Below, in pieces: positions 44,105-52,587 of a stretch of 64,000 bases of DNA. Made by a program: the position numbers and the translations under genes. Source of the stretch: Salisaeta longa DSM 21114 (lineage in GTDB: Bacteria; Bacteroidota; Rhodothermia; Rhodothermales; Salinibacteraceae); assembly GCF_000419585.1 (NCBI RefSeq), contig NZ_ATTH01000001.1:2829001-2893000 (forward strand), in the 5' to 3' direction. The notes under the pieces are model-generated. The model made no database searches. It was given only the letters and a program-made list of their open reading frames with translations, and was not told where the DNA came from. Each line of letters opens with the position of its first letter. The first letter of the stretch is position 1.

Positions 44105-44641
44105 ATGACCGACGACCACGTAGTGCTGGTGAATGCGCGCGACGAAGCCGTGGGCACCGCGCCCAAGCTAGAGGCGCACCGCTCACCACAGCTGCACCGC
44201 GCCTTTTCGATTTTCGTGTTTGACGCCGACGGCCGGCTGCTGCTGCAACAGCGCCATCCGGACAAGTACCATTCGGGCGGCCTGTGGTCGAACACGTGCT
44301 GCAGCCACCCGCGGCCGGGCGAGCGATTGGACGATGCGGTGCACCGGCGGCTCGATGAGGAAATGGGCTTTCAGTGTGCGCTCGACCGGGCCTTTGGCTT
44401 TGTGTATCAGGCGCAGGTGGGGCCTGCGGTGTACGAGCACGAGTACGACCACGTGTTTGTGGGCACGGCCACCCCGGCGGTGCAGCCCAACGCGGAGGAA
44501 GTGGCCGACTGGCAGTGGATCACGCCCGAGGCCCTGTTGGCGGATGTGGACGCGCGTCCGGCGGCGTATACGGTGTGGTTTCGCACGATTCTAGAGCAGA
44601 CGTTGCAGCACTACGCAACATCCCGGCGGATGGCGGCGTAG
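44105..44641 (+). CDS. idi: Isopentenyl-diphosphate delta-isomerase, type I
   Basis: 178 residues of the Nudix fold. It interconverts IPP and DMAPP. LHRAFSIFVFD, the metal-binding and catalytic region LWSNTCCSHPRPGE with the active-site Cys, RRLDEEMGF (Nudix-like helix) and YEHEYDHVFVG with catalytic Glu all match the type I enzyme. It complements the MEP-pathway gene ispG found earlier in the window. Confidence 0.95.
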   Translation: MTDDHVVLVNARDEAVGTAPKLEAHRSPQLHRAFSIFVFDADGRLLLQQRHPDKYHSGGLWSNTCCSHPRPGERLDDAVHRRLDEEMGFQCALDRAFGFVYQAQVGPAVYEHEYDHVFVGTATPAVQPNAEEVADWQWITPEALLADVDARPAAYTVWFRTILEQTLQHYATSRRMAA

Positions 44642-44686
44642 CGCGTTGCGTCTGCACATCGCTTGAATCAAGATTGAACGCCGCGC

Positions 44687-45559
44687 ATGAAGGACACATC
44701 GCACGCGCCCGCTGAGCCTTACGCCCCCACCGACCGCGGCACACACATCACCCGCGACGGGCTGCGCCTCTTCACGCAGCAATGGGTGCCCCCGGCGCCG
44801 CGGGCTAGCGTCGTGTTTGTGCACGGGTACGCCGAGCACAGCAGCCGCTACGACGATCTTGCACGCTACCTTAACGCAGAGGGCTACGCCGTCTACACGT
44901 ACGACCACCGCGGGTTTGGGCGCTCGGGCGGCCCGCGGGCGCTCATGCACAGCGCCGAGCCGTGGCTCGACGATCTCCAGGAAATTCTGCAACGTCCGGT
45001 GCTGCAGCAGGCACCGGGGCCGCTCTTTTTGATGGGCCACAGCATGGGCGGCGCCCTGGTGTTGGCGTACGCGCTCCGCGAGACACCCGCCCTCGACGGG
45101 CTCGTGCTGAGCAGTCCGGCCATTGCCGTGCCGGCGCCCGGCGGCGCCATTGGGCAGACGGTGGCGCAGTGGGTGGGGCGGTGGCTGCCGCGTTTGCCTA
45201 CGGTGGGCAAGCTGCACGATGCGCTCTCGCACGATCCGGCCGTCCGCGAACGCGTGGCCCGCGATCCGCTGTGCTACCAGGGCCGCGTACCGGCCGCTAC
45301 GGGGGCGACGTTGCTTCGATTGGGCCAGCGGCTGCAAGCCACCATGCATGCGCTCACGCTGCCCTTCTACGCCTTTCACGGCACCGCGGACATCATCACG
45401 AAGCCCGCGGGCACGCAGCGCCTTTACGATACCGCGGCAAGCACCGACAAGACGTTAAAGCTGTACGAGGGGCTCTACCACGAGACGCTGCACGAGTACG
45501 CCAAAGACGCCGTGCGCGCCGATCTGCTGAACTGGCTCAACGACCGCGTGGGCGATTAG
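44687..45559 (+). CDS. Alpha/beta hydrolase (monoacylglycerol lipase-like)
   Basis: 290 residues. VVFVHGYAEHSSRYDDLARYL and YDHRGFGRSGG belong to the MGL/lysophospholipase branch (Hydrolase_4). The nucleophile elbow is GHSMGG with Ser119, the acid lies in FHGTADIIT and the catalytic His in EGLYHETLHE. It is a soluble esterase, probably acting on glycerides or lysolipids. It starts 45 bases after idi on the same strand. Confidence 0.9.
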   Translation: MKDTSHAPAEPYAPTDRGTHITRDGLRLFTQQWVPPAPRASVVFVHGYAEHSSRYDDLARYLNAEGYAVYTYDHRGFGRSGGPRALMHSAEPWLDDLQEILQRPVLQQAPGPLFLMGHSMGGALVLAYALRETPALDGLVLSSPAIAVPAPGGAIGQTVAQWVGRWLPRLPTVGKLHDALSHDPAVRERVARDPLCYQGRVPAATGATLLRLGQRLQATMHALTLPFYAFHGTADIITKPAGTQRLYDTAASTDKTLKLYEGLYHETLHEYAKDAVRADLLNWLNDRVGD

Positions 45560-45566
45560 CGGAGCG

Positions 45567-46124
45567 CTACCGGGCCGTATCATCGGGCGGCAGCGACGGC
45601 GCGCGCTTCGTTTCTGAGGAGCTCGTTTCCTCCCAGTCGGCTTCTTCCACCGGTTCCCAGTCGAGGTCGTCCCATGCCGAGGGCGCATCGGTAGAGGAGG
45701 CGTTTCCCCCGCCGGGTCCGCCGAAGAATCCCCACTGGATCGACGCGGTGCCTGTGCTGTGCTGCATCTTGCGCTCGATGCGTTTTAAGACGTAGCGCCG
45801 GATGAGCGCGCGCGACGGGGGGAGCAGGCCTAGCAGCCCCACCACGTCGGTGAGCACGCCGGGCGTGAGCAACAGCGCGCCAGCCATCAGGATGATCACG
45901 CCGTCCATGAGCTCGCGCCCCGGCAAGCCGCCGCGGCCCAGCTTGTCGTTCAGGCGCTTCCAGGCGGCAAGGCCCTCGCGTTTGGCCAGGTAGCTGCCCA
46001 CCACGCCGGTGACAACGATGATGCCCACCGTGGGCCAAAAGCCGATGCGTTGTCCAATTTGGAGGAGCAGCGCAAGTTCAACGGCGGGGACCGTGAGAAA
46101 TAAAAAGAGCAGGCGTGCAAGCAT
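45567..46124 (-). CDS. FxsA family membrane protein
   Basis: 185 residues. Two or three N-terminal hydrophobic segments (LFLFLTVPAVELALLLQIG, then TVGIIVVTGVVGSYLAKREG) and LMDGVIILMAGALLLTPGVL define FxsA, an inner-membrane protein known for suppressing phage F exclusion when overexpressed in E. coli. Its normal role is unknown. The last 60 residues are acidic and Gly/Ser-rich. It converges on the hydrolase gene with only seven bases between stops. Confidence 0.9.
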   Translation of the reverse strand: MLARLLFLFLTVPAVELALLLQIGQRIGFWPTVGIIVVTGVVGSYLAKREGLAAWKRLNDKLGRGGLPGRELMDGVIILMAGALLLTPGVLTDVVGLLGLLPPSRALIRRYVLKRIERKMQHSTGTASIQWGFFGGPGGGNASSTDAPSAWDDLDWEPVEEADWEETSSSETKRAPSLPPDDTAR

Positions 46125-46183
46125 AAGAAAGCCGCAGCAAGGGGAGAAAGTACGTCTTGCTAACGCGGCTGCAGGATGATCGT

Positions 46184-46717
46184 TCAGGGTGTGCGCGGCG
46201 GAAGGGAAGCCAGCTGCTGTATATCGAGGGCCGCCAGCGCATCGGGCGAAAGGGCCCCGGCGAGGTTTGCGAGCGTGACGGTTCCGTTGGACGCGCGGGC
46301 GACGAGGAGGAGGCCGCGCACTGCGGTGCTGTCGCCCGGCAAGGCATACAGCGCGGTGTGTGCAGAGGCCGCGTTGGGGCGTATAAGCTGTTTCCAGCCG
46401 GCGCGGTGCAGCGCGTCGGTGAGGCGGGCGAGGGCCGCGGTATCGAGGGCCGCGCGCGGCACCACCCGGAGGTCTACGTGCCGAAGGCCGCGCAGTACGC
46501 GGGCCCACGCTGGGGCCTGGGTGGCCCCCTGAGCGGCTGCTGCCAGCCGTTCAGCCGAGAGCGTTACGGCATGCAGCGTTGCAGCAGAGTCGGTCACGAC
46601 GGGCGCTAGGGCCACCACGCCAGCGGGTGCGTTTGGAGGCGCCGGTGCCGGGCGTTGGGCCGCGGCCCCCGGGGGGAGGCACAGGCCCACAACAAAACAG
46701 ATCAGAAGCGTGCGCAT
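46184..46717 (-). CDS. DUF4252-like exported protein
   Basis: 177 residues with a signal peptide (MRTLLICFVVGLCLPPGAAA). The remainder has the RGLRHVDLRVVP and ALHRAGWKQLI pattern and a final SGxIxxLxNL-like strand (TVTLANLAGALS) typical of DUF4252. The family is found next to ECF sigma and anti-sigma genes in Bacteroidota, and that is the arrangement here. Function unknown. It is the third gene of the sigma operon, 16 bases after the anti-sigma gene. Confidence 0.8.
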   Translation of the reverse strand: MRTLLICFVVGLCLPPGAAAQRPAPAPPNAPAGVVALAPVVTDSAATLHAVTLSAERLAAAAQGATQAPAWARVLRGLRHVDLRVVPRAALDTAALARLTDALHRAGWKQLIRPNAASAHTALYALPGDSTAVRGLLLVARASNGTVTLANLAGALSPDALAALDIQQLASLPPRTP

Positions 46718-46733
46718 GCGCAGAGGAAAAGCG

Positions 46734-47366
46734 TTAGGGGTGGGTGGTGTCGGACGGCGGCGCAGGGTGAGTGGAGGCCTCGCGGAGCAGGCGCGACAAC
46801 GAATCGCCAGAGGCCGCGGTGGTGCGCTCCATAACGAGACGCACCGCCTGTTGCGCCTGGGTGTTCGCCTGTACGGCCGCCGCGGGTGCATCGCCGGACG
46901 GAGCGCCCGGCAGAATCCAGGACCACGTGTTCGACGACTGCGTCGTTTGCGACGTAGACGCCGGCGTGATCGGGTTGAAGATGAAGAAGGCCGCCACAGC
47001 AACCAGCGCAAGGCCAACGGCATAATCCACAACGGGCTGCCGGCGGGCCGCAACCAGCGCGCGCGTCGCGTGGGTGAGCCGCTGTAGCGTCTTGCGCCAC
47101 CACACCATCGGCGCAGGGGCCTCGTGGCGGCGCACGGTGCGTTCCAGCACGGCCTCCGTCACCGCGGGCGGGCACGACGGTAGGTCGGTATGGTGCAGGG
47201 CCGAGCGGATCTGACGTGCCTGCTGAATCTCGCGGCGCCAGGTGCTGTCGTGGGCCGCAATGGCCTCAAACCGGGCACGCTCCGCATCGGAGAGCTCGTC
47301 GTCGACGTACGCTTCTACGCGTGCGTCCATCCATTCCTGTGGGGCAGAAGCTTCAGGCCGTTTCAT
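46734..47366 (-). CDS. Membrane anti-sigma factor
   Basis: 210 residues. The N-terminal 90 residues form a helical anti-sigma domain (VEAYVDDELSDAERARFEA, zf-HC2-like but without a clear zinc triad). One transmembrane helix (about 112-132; VVDYAVGLALVAVAAFFIF) follows, and then a Ser/Thr/Ala-rich extracytoplasmic tail. It should hold the ECF sigma factor at the membrane until a signal releases it. Its start lies inside the sigma gene (14-base overlap), so translation is coupled. The ATG at 47366 is used rather than an upstream TTG. Confidence 0.87.
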   Translation of the reverse strand: MKRPEASAPQEWMDARVEAYVDDELSDAERARFEAIAAHDSTWRREIQQARQIRSALHHTDLPSCPPAVTEAVLERTVRRHEAPAPMVWWRKTLQRLTHATRALVAARRQPVVDYAVGLALVAVAAFFIFNPITPASTSQTTQSSNTWSWILPGAPSGDAPAAAVQANTQAQQAVRLVMERTTAASGDSLSRLLREASTHPAPPSDTTHP

Positions 47367-47913
47367 GATCAAGTACCTCTGAAAGCTGGTGGCGAAGTTT
47401 TTTGCGTCCGCGGTGGATATACACCTTTACCGTGTTGATGGGCATATCGAGCGCTTCTGCAATCTCCTTATATTTTAGCCGTTGAATTTCGCGCATGGCA
47501 ACCACGCTTCGGTACGGCTCGTCGATGCGGTCGAGGGCCGCATCGAGGTGCTGCTGAAAGTCTACGGCTTCGGCATCGGCCTGGGGCGAGGGCGCCGGAC
47601 TTTCGGCGCGGCCCACGTTTTCCGAGTTTACCGTTACCGCGTTGCGGCGCGTTTTGCGCTTGCGATGCAGGTCGATGCAGGCATTGCGCGTAACGCGCAT
47701 CAGCCATCCCAGCGCGCGATCTGTATCTATGTCGTCGTGGTGCTCCCAAAACCGGATAAACACGTCCTGGGTGATGTCTTGCGCCGCCACCTTGTCTTTT
47801 AAGAAGTAGCAGGCAAAGCCGTACACGCGGTCCCGGTACTGGTGCACCTGTTGTTCGAAAGCATCCACCGTTCGTTCGGAATATGTGCCGCTGCTGGCGT
47901 GGTCGTGCATCAT
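47353..47913 (-). CDS. ECF-family RNA polymerase sigma factor
   Basis: 186 residues. Region 2 is seen as DRVYGFACYFLKDKVAAQDI, with TQDVFIRFWEH and WLMRVTRNACIDLHRKRKTR. Region 4 has REIQRLKYKEIAEALDMPIN followed by TVKVYIHRGRKKLR, a helix-turn-helix. Regions 1 and 3 are absent, as in ECF factors. It should direct RNA polymerase to its own promoter and a set of envelope-stress or transport genes. It is first in the sigma/anti-sigma/DUF4252 operon. Several N-terminal starts are possible; 47913 is chosen. Confidence 0.94.
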   Translation of the reverse strand: MMHDHASSGTYSERTVDAFEQQVHQYRDRVYGFACYFLKDKVAAQDITQDVFIRFWEHHDDIDTDRALGWLMRVTRNACIDLHRKRKTRRNAVTVNSENVGRAESPAPSPQADAEAVDFQQHLDAALDRIDEPYRSVVAMREIQRLKYKEIAEALDMPINTVKVYIHRGRKKLRHQLSEVLDHETA

Positions 47914-48090
47914 GCTGTGTTCGGTGTGCAAGACGAGCCGGCGGGGCACGTTGTTACAGAGGGAGTGAACTGCACGTCGTTTTCAATATACAACGCTGCG
48001 GCACGATGTACAGTTTGTGTGGTAGAGCGTTTGGCGCGTGTGGCGTGCGCCGTTTGTGCCGTGCGGTGCGCCACGCGCTGAGCCGAGGCC

Positions 48091-49386
48091 CTACGCGGCC
48101 GACGGAAGATCGAGCGCTACGGACTTGGGCGCGCACACGTACGGCTTAACGACGGGATCGGTAAAGCTCGCCACCATGGGCGTGTCGGTGGTTTCGGAGA
48201 GTTCGCGCACGGTGCCGTCGCGCTCAATGATGCGGATGCCGTCGCGCGAGGTGGCGGCGTAGGAGGTGTGGTCGGAGTGGCCGGTGCGCACATAAAAGGT
48301 GGCATCGTGGCCCGCGGTACTTGCGGGCGCGCGCTCGGTGGCTACAAGCCAGCGCGCCACGGCTTGGCGCCAGGTACTGAGTTCGGCATCGGTCGGCGGC
48401 CGCTCCAAAAACGTAACCCGCAAAAAGTCGCGGTTGATAAACCGGCGGCAGAGGTCGGCCAGCACGCGGTCGTCGCTGTTCATCCACTGCTTGAGGCTGT
48501 AGAGCACGTCGGTGTCGTCGATGCGGCAGTACTGGGCGCGCACGTCGGGGTCGGACAGGGCCGCGGCGGCGACGTGTTGCGAGAGGAAGAAGCGCAGGGC
48601 GGGCGATCCGTCGTGCAGTGCGGCATCGCAGGGGCGCTCGCCCTGCAGGTGCTCGCGGGCGCGATCTAAAATCGCATACAGCAGCATGTCGCCAGCCAGC
48701 ACGGTCTTGTGGAGGTACACCTGCCAGTACATCAGCCGGCGCGACAGCAAAAAGTTTTCGACGGCGTAAATCCCTTTCGCTTCAACGCCCAGGGCTTCGT
48801 TGTGCACGCGCAGCGTTTTGATGATGCGCTGCACGCCCACCTCGCCCTCCGAGACGCCCGTGTAAAACGCATCGCGGCGGAGGTAGTCGAGGCGGTCCAT
48901 GTCGAGCTGGCTGGCGACAAGCTCGTGGAAGAAGGGGCGCGGGTAGGTGTCGTCAAACATCCGTAGCGCATCGCCGAGCGGCCCGTTAAAGCGGTCGCGC
49001 AGGTCGGCCAGCAGCGCCCGGCTCATGGCCTCGTGGTGGAAATCTTTGATGAGCGTGTGCTCAAGGGTGTGCGAGAACGCGCCGTGCCCCACGTCGTGCA
49101 GCAAGGCAGCCGCCAGTGCGGCGGTGTGCTCCTGGGGCGAGATGTCCGTGCCCTTTTCTGTCAGGCTGCTCAGGGCATCTTGCATGAGCGCCATGGCGCC
49201 CAGGGCGTGGTTGAAGCGGGTATGCTCGGCCCCGGGAAAGACCAAGTGCCCCACGCCAAGTTGCCGGATGCGCCGCAGCCGCTGCACCTCGGGCGTCTGG
49301 ATCAGGTCCATGAGGACATTTTTGGGGACCGAGATGAACCCGTGCACCGGGTCCGAGAAAATTTTAAAGTGCTGTTCGGCGGGCAC
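48091..49386 (-). CDS. HD-domain phosphohydrolase (SAMHD1/YdhJ-like)
   Basis: 431 residues. FSDPVHGFISVPKNVLMDLI and RIRQLGVGHLVFPGAEHTRF contain the first metal His. LLHDVGHGAFSHTLEH holds the HD pair, and the downstream Asp sits in DRLDYLRRDAFYTGV. This is the pattern of dNTP triphosphohydrolase-like HD proteins such as SAMHD1. It may hydrolyse dNTPs or other nucleotides in the cytoplasm. The start is a GTG. It lies 42 bases before the YbbR gene end on the same strand. Confidence 0.9.
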   Translation of the reverse strand: MPAEQHFKIFSDPVHGFISVPKNVLMDLIQTPEVQRLRRIRQLGVGHLVFPGAEHTRFNHALGAMALMQDALSSLTEKGTDISPQEHTAALAAALLHDVGHGAFSHTLEHTLIKDFHHEAMSRALLADLRDRFNGPLGDALRMFDDTYPRPFFHELVASQLDMDRLDYLRRDAFYTGVSEGEVGVQRIIKTLRVHNEALGVEAKGIYAVENFLLSRRLMYWQVYLHKTVLAGDMLLYAILDRAREHLQGERPCDAALHDGSPALRFFLSQHVAAAALSDPDVRAQYCRIDDTDVLYSLKQWMNSDDRVLADLCRRFINRDFLRVTFLERPPTDAELSTWRQAVARWLVATERAPASTAGHDATFYVRTGHSDHTSYAATSRDGIRIIERDGTVRELSETTDTPMVASFTDPVVKPYVCAPKSVALDLPSAA

Positions 49387-49428
49387 GGCAGTGGGGGAAG
49401 GCAGGTGGGGGCAGCGCGCGGAAGGCGC

Positions 49429-50430
49429 TCAGTTGTTGGGCACCAGGGTGTAGTAGCGGAGGGTGGAAGGGATGGGCGTCGCGTTGCGAATCATGAGGTC
49501 GGACGGGATGTGCAGGCGCGGGGCAACGCGGCCGGTGGTATCGGAGCGGATCTGGTTGTACGATACGGTTGCATAGAAGTCGTCGGTGCGCTGCGAGGCA
49601 AACAGCTGCTCGAACAACACGCGGTAGCGCACGCGGATGGTGGAGGGGTCGAGGGCCACAAGGTCGCGGTTGGTGGGCACGCCCGTTACACGCACCGGCA
49701 GCGTGCGGGTGGCCTCGGCAAACCGCCCGGCGCGCACATGCATCTGCACCGCATCGATGCTACGGGTGACAAGGTACGAGAGCGTGTCGGCCAGGGGGAG
49801 GCGGACGGTGGTTGAGTCGCGCACGTCGCGCACGGTCACCTGTTGGGTGGGCCACGCCGAAAACGAGCGCACGACGGGGGCGGCGCCGCTCACTTGCACC
49901 GAATCGGGCGATAGCTTGGGCGGGGCGATCAGCTCGTAGGCCGCGGGCAGGCGAAAGGTAACGCGCGGCACGATGGCCAGGCGGCGCTGAATGCGGGGCG
50001 CGGTGGGAATCTCGATGGTGCGTGGGCGCACGCTCTCCACGGTCACATCCGAGCGCTGGGTGAGCAACAGGCGCTCGCGCACGTCGGTGGTGGGCCGTGC
50101 CGCACTCAGCGTGACCGTCGGCGGCGTAACCGAAAGGGCCAGCAGTTGCAACCCCTCGCCTCGCAGGCGCACCTCCACGCGGGCCGGCGGGCGGCGTACC
50201 AGGGCCTCGCCCGCCGGAATGTTTACCACGCGGGTGGGCAGCTCTAGGGTAATGGTCTTCGTTTCCTGCAGCGTTGTGGCCAGCCACAGCACCACCGCAA
50301 TCGAAAAGCAAACCGCCAAGACCAGCCCTCGATTTGAAGGGGTATCGTCCGGCGCGCCCGAAGGCCGCAGGAAGGCGGCAATGGCGTCGCGCCAGCGTTT
50401 CCAAAAAAGAGGTTCGGGAGAAGCCGCCAC
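49429..50430 (-). CDS. YbbR-domain (CdaR-like) membrane-anchored protein
   Basis: About 333 residues. One N-terminal transmembrane helix (LVLAVCFSIAVVLWLATTLQ, about 36-55) is followed by three YbbR-type beta repeats (for example PTRVVNIPAGEALVRRPPAR and VRLRGEGLQLLALSV). The family regulates di-adenylate cyclases in Firmicutes, but no cdaA gene is adjacent here. The start is uncertain: GTG at 50430 keeps about 35 residues before the helix. The frame is open far upstream, but those extra residues would overlap the divergent ABC gene. Confidence 0.8.
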   Translation of the reverse strand: MAASPEPLFWKRWRDAIAAFLRPSGAPDDTPSNRGLVLAVCFSIAVVLWLATTLQETKTITLELPTRVVNIPAGEALVRRPPARVEVRLRGEGLQLLALSVTPPTVTLSAARPTTDVRERLLLTQRSDVTVESVRPRTIEIPTAPRIQRRLAIVPRVTFRLPAAYELIAPPKLSPDSVQVSGAAPVVRSFSAWPTQQVTVRDVRDSTTVRLPLADTLSYLVTRSIDAVQMHVRAGRFAEATRTLPVRVTGVPTNRDLVALDPSTIRVRYRVLFEQLFASQRTDDFYATVSYNQIRSDTTGRVAPRLHIPSDLMIRNATPIPSTLRYYTLVPNN

Positions 50431-50616
50431 CGGGCATAAAGGGATGCGTGCGTAATGCAAGCGGTACGAGCCTTCCACGCAGCGCGGCGCGCGGTGGTTC
50501 GTGCCAAACATTGCGCAAATCCTGCCACAACCGTCCGGGTGGTGGATCTGCCCATCACACGGCGCGTTCGGGGCCGCACGCATGCCTTTGCTCTCCTCGC
50601 ATCCACTGCTGGTTGT

Positions 50617-52422
50617 ATGAACGGCCCTCTTGCCCGGCTGAACCACTACTTTTGGGAGTACAAGCACCTGTTTGTGCCGGGACTCTTGTGCACCATGATC
50701 TCGGCCGGCTTTGAAATTACTGTGCCCATGGTGGTGCGTGAGGCCATCGATAGCATCCCGCGGGTCGTTACCATTCACCACGGCTTTGCGGGCACGCCCG
50801 TGCAGGCTGCGCTCTACGGCTACTTCTTCAACGCCCTCCTCGGGTTTGCCGGCGCTATCGTGGCGCTCACGTTGGTAAGTGGGCTCTTCAAGTTCCTGAT
50901 GCGCCAGACGGTGGTGGTGGCTTCGCGGCACATCGAGTTCGACCTGCGCTCGCGGCTGTACGAGCATCTGCAGCGCCTCTCGATGGACTTCTACCAGGAG
51001 TATGCAACCGGCGACGTCATTACGCGGGCCACGGATGACATCGAGAAGGTGCGCCGCTACATTGGGCCGGCCATCATGTACGTGACGCGCTCGCTGGTGA
51101 TGGTGCTGGTGGCGGTGTCGGTAATGCTTGTCATTTCGCCGCGGCTTACGCTGTACGCGCTCCTCCCGATGCCGCTGTTGGCTGTTAGCGTGTTCTTTTT
51201 GGCGCGCATGGTGCACAGCCGGAGCGACGCGCTGCAGGAGCAGTACTCGAACCTCACAAGCCGCGTGCAAGAGGCCCTTTCAGGCATTCGCGTGCTCAAG
51301 GCGTACACCCGCGAGCCGGCCGAGGCGGAGGCCTTTGCCAACGAGAGCCAGCGCTACAAAACGCGTAACCTCGACCTCGCGCTTGTGGAGTCGGCGTGGC
51401 GCCCAGTGTTTCTGATGCTGGTGGGCTTTTCCACCATCATCGTGGTGTGGATGGGCGGACGCATGGTGGCGCAGGGCGCCATCACCGTTGGCAACATTGC
51501 CGAGTACATCCTCTACGTCAACCGCATGACGTGGCCGGTGGCGTCGCTGGGCTTCGTCATCACGATGATTCAGCGGGCGTCGGCGTCGGTGGACCGGCTG
51601 CATCGCATCCTCGACCGCGAACCGGCCATTGCCGATGGGCCCGCGACGGACGATTCCATCACGTCGCTGGACGGCGCACTGGCGTTCGACGACGTGTCGT
51701 TTCGGTATGCCGAGGACGAGGCACCGGCGCTGCGCGGCGTCAGCTTCTCCTTGCCGGCCGATGGCACGCTGGCCGTGGTGGGCCGCACGGGCTCGGGCAA
51801 GAGCACGCTGGTACGCATGATTCCGCGCCTGCTCGACCCTACCGAGGGCACGGTGCGCGTTGACGGGCACGACGTGCGCTCCATTCCCCTCAACGTGCTC
51901 CGCGAGCATGTGGGCTACGTGCCGCAAGATGTCTTTTTGTTCAGCGATACGGTGGCGCACAACATCGCTTTTGGGGCGCACGAGGCCTCGCAGGAAGCCA
52001 TTGAGGCCGCCGCGGCGGAGGCGGATCTGATCGACAACATCGCCGACTTTCCGGAAGGCTTTGAGACCCACGTGGGCGAGCGCGGCATTACGCTTTCGGG
52101 CGGGCAGAAGCAGCGCACCTCCATTGCCCGCGCGCTCATTCGTGACCCCCGTATCCTGATCTTTGACGATGCCCTCTCGGCGGTCGATACGGAGACGGAG
52201 CGCAACATTCTTGATGCGCTGCGCGCACGGCAGGGCAACCACACACTCGTCATCGTCAGCCATCGGCTGTCGGCCGCGCAAAACGCCGACTTGATTTTGG
52301 TGATGGACAAAGGCCGCATCGCCGAGCGCGGCACCCACGCAGCGCTGCTTGCGGAGGAGGGGCTCTACGCCGACCTCTACCGCAAGCAGCAGCTGGAAGA
52401 GGAGATTGCTTCGTTGGGGTAA
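50617..52422 (+). CDS. ABC exporter, fused membrane and ATPase domains (MsbA/YknV-like)
   Basis: 601 residues. Six transmembrane helices (about 1-320) contain the EYATGDVITRATDDIEKVRR coupling region. The ATPase domain has Walker A GRTGSGKST (389-397), Q-loop YVPQDVFLF, signature LSGGQ (493-497), Walker B LIFDDALSAVD and H-loop IVSHRLS. It is a homodimeric exporter of lipids, peptides or drugs; the substrate is unknown. The ATG at 50617 is chosen because the membrane domain begins there. It is divergent from the YbbR gene. Confidence 0.93.
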   Translation: MNGPLARLNHYFWEYKHLFVPGLLCTMISAGFEITVPMVVREAIDSIPRVVTIHHGFAGTPVQAALYGYFFNALLGFAGAIVALTLVSGLFKFLMRQTVVVASRHIEFDLRSRLYEHLQRLSMDFYQEYATGDVITRATDDIEKVRRYIGPAIMYVTRSLVMVLVAVSVMLVISPRLTLYALLPMPLLAVSVFFLARMVHSRSDALQEQYSNLTSRVQEALSGIRVLKAYTREPAEAEAFANESQRYKTRNLDLALVESAWRPVFLMLVGFSTIIVVWMGGRMVAQGAITVGNIAEYILYVNRMTWPVASLGFVITMIQRASASVDRLHRILDREPAIADGPATDDSITSLDGALAFDDVSFRYAEDEAPALRGVSFSLPADGTLAVVGRTGSGKSTLVRMIPRLLDPTEGTVRVDGHDVRSIPLNVLREHVGYVPQDVFLFSDTVAHNIAFGAHEASQEAIEAAAAEADLIDNIADFPEGFETHVGERGITLSGGQKQRTSIARALIRDPRILIFDDALSAVDTETERNILDALRARQGNHTLVIVSHRLSAAQNADLILVMDKGRIAERGTHAALLAEEGLYADLYRKQQLEEEIASLG

Positions 52423-52587
52423 CGGCGACTCGCGAGCCTCGTGGGCACGAGCCTCGTGAGCAGAGGGCAGCGGCTGTGCCGCACGCAAACGAAACGTGTG
52501 TTCAACGCGCTGCCCTGCACAGAAACGCCCCGTTTCGTAACGGCGTTCTACCGTCGATTGTCACTGGAACGGGCGCAAAGGCTTCCC

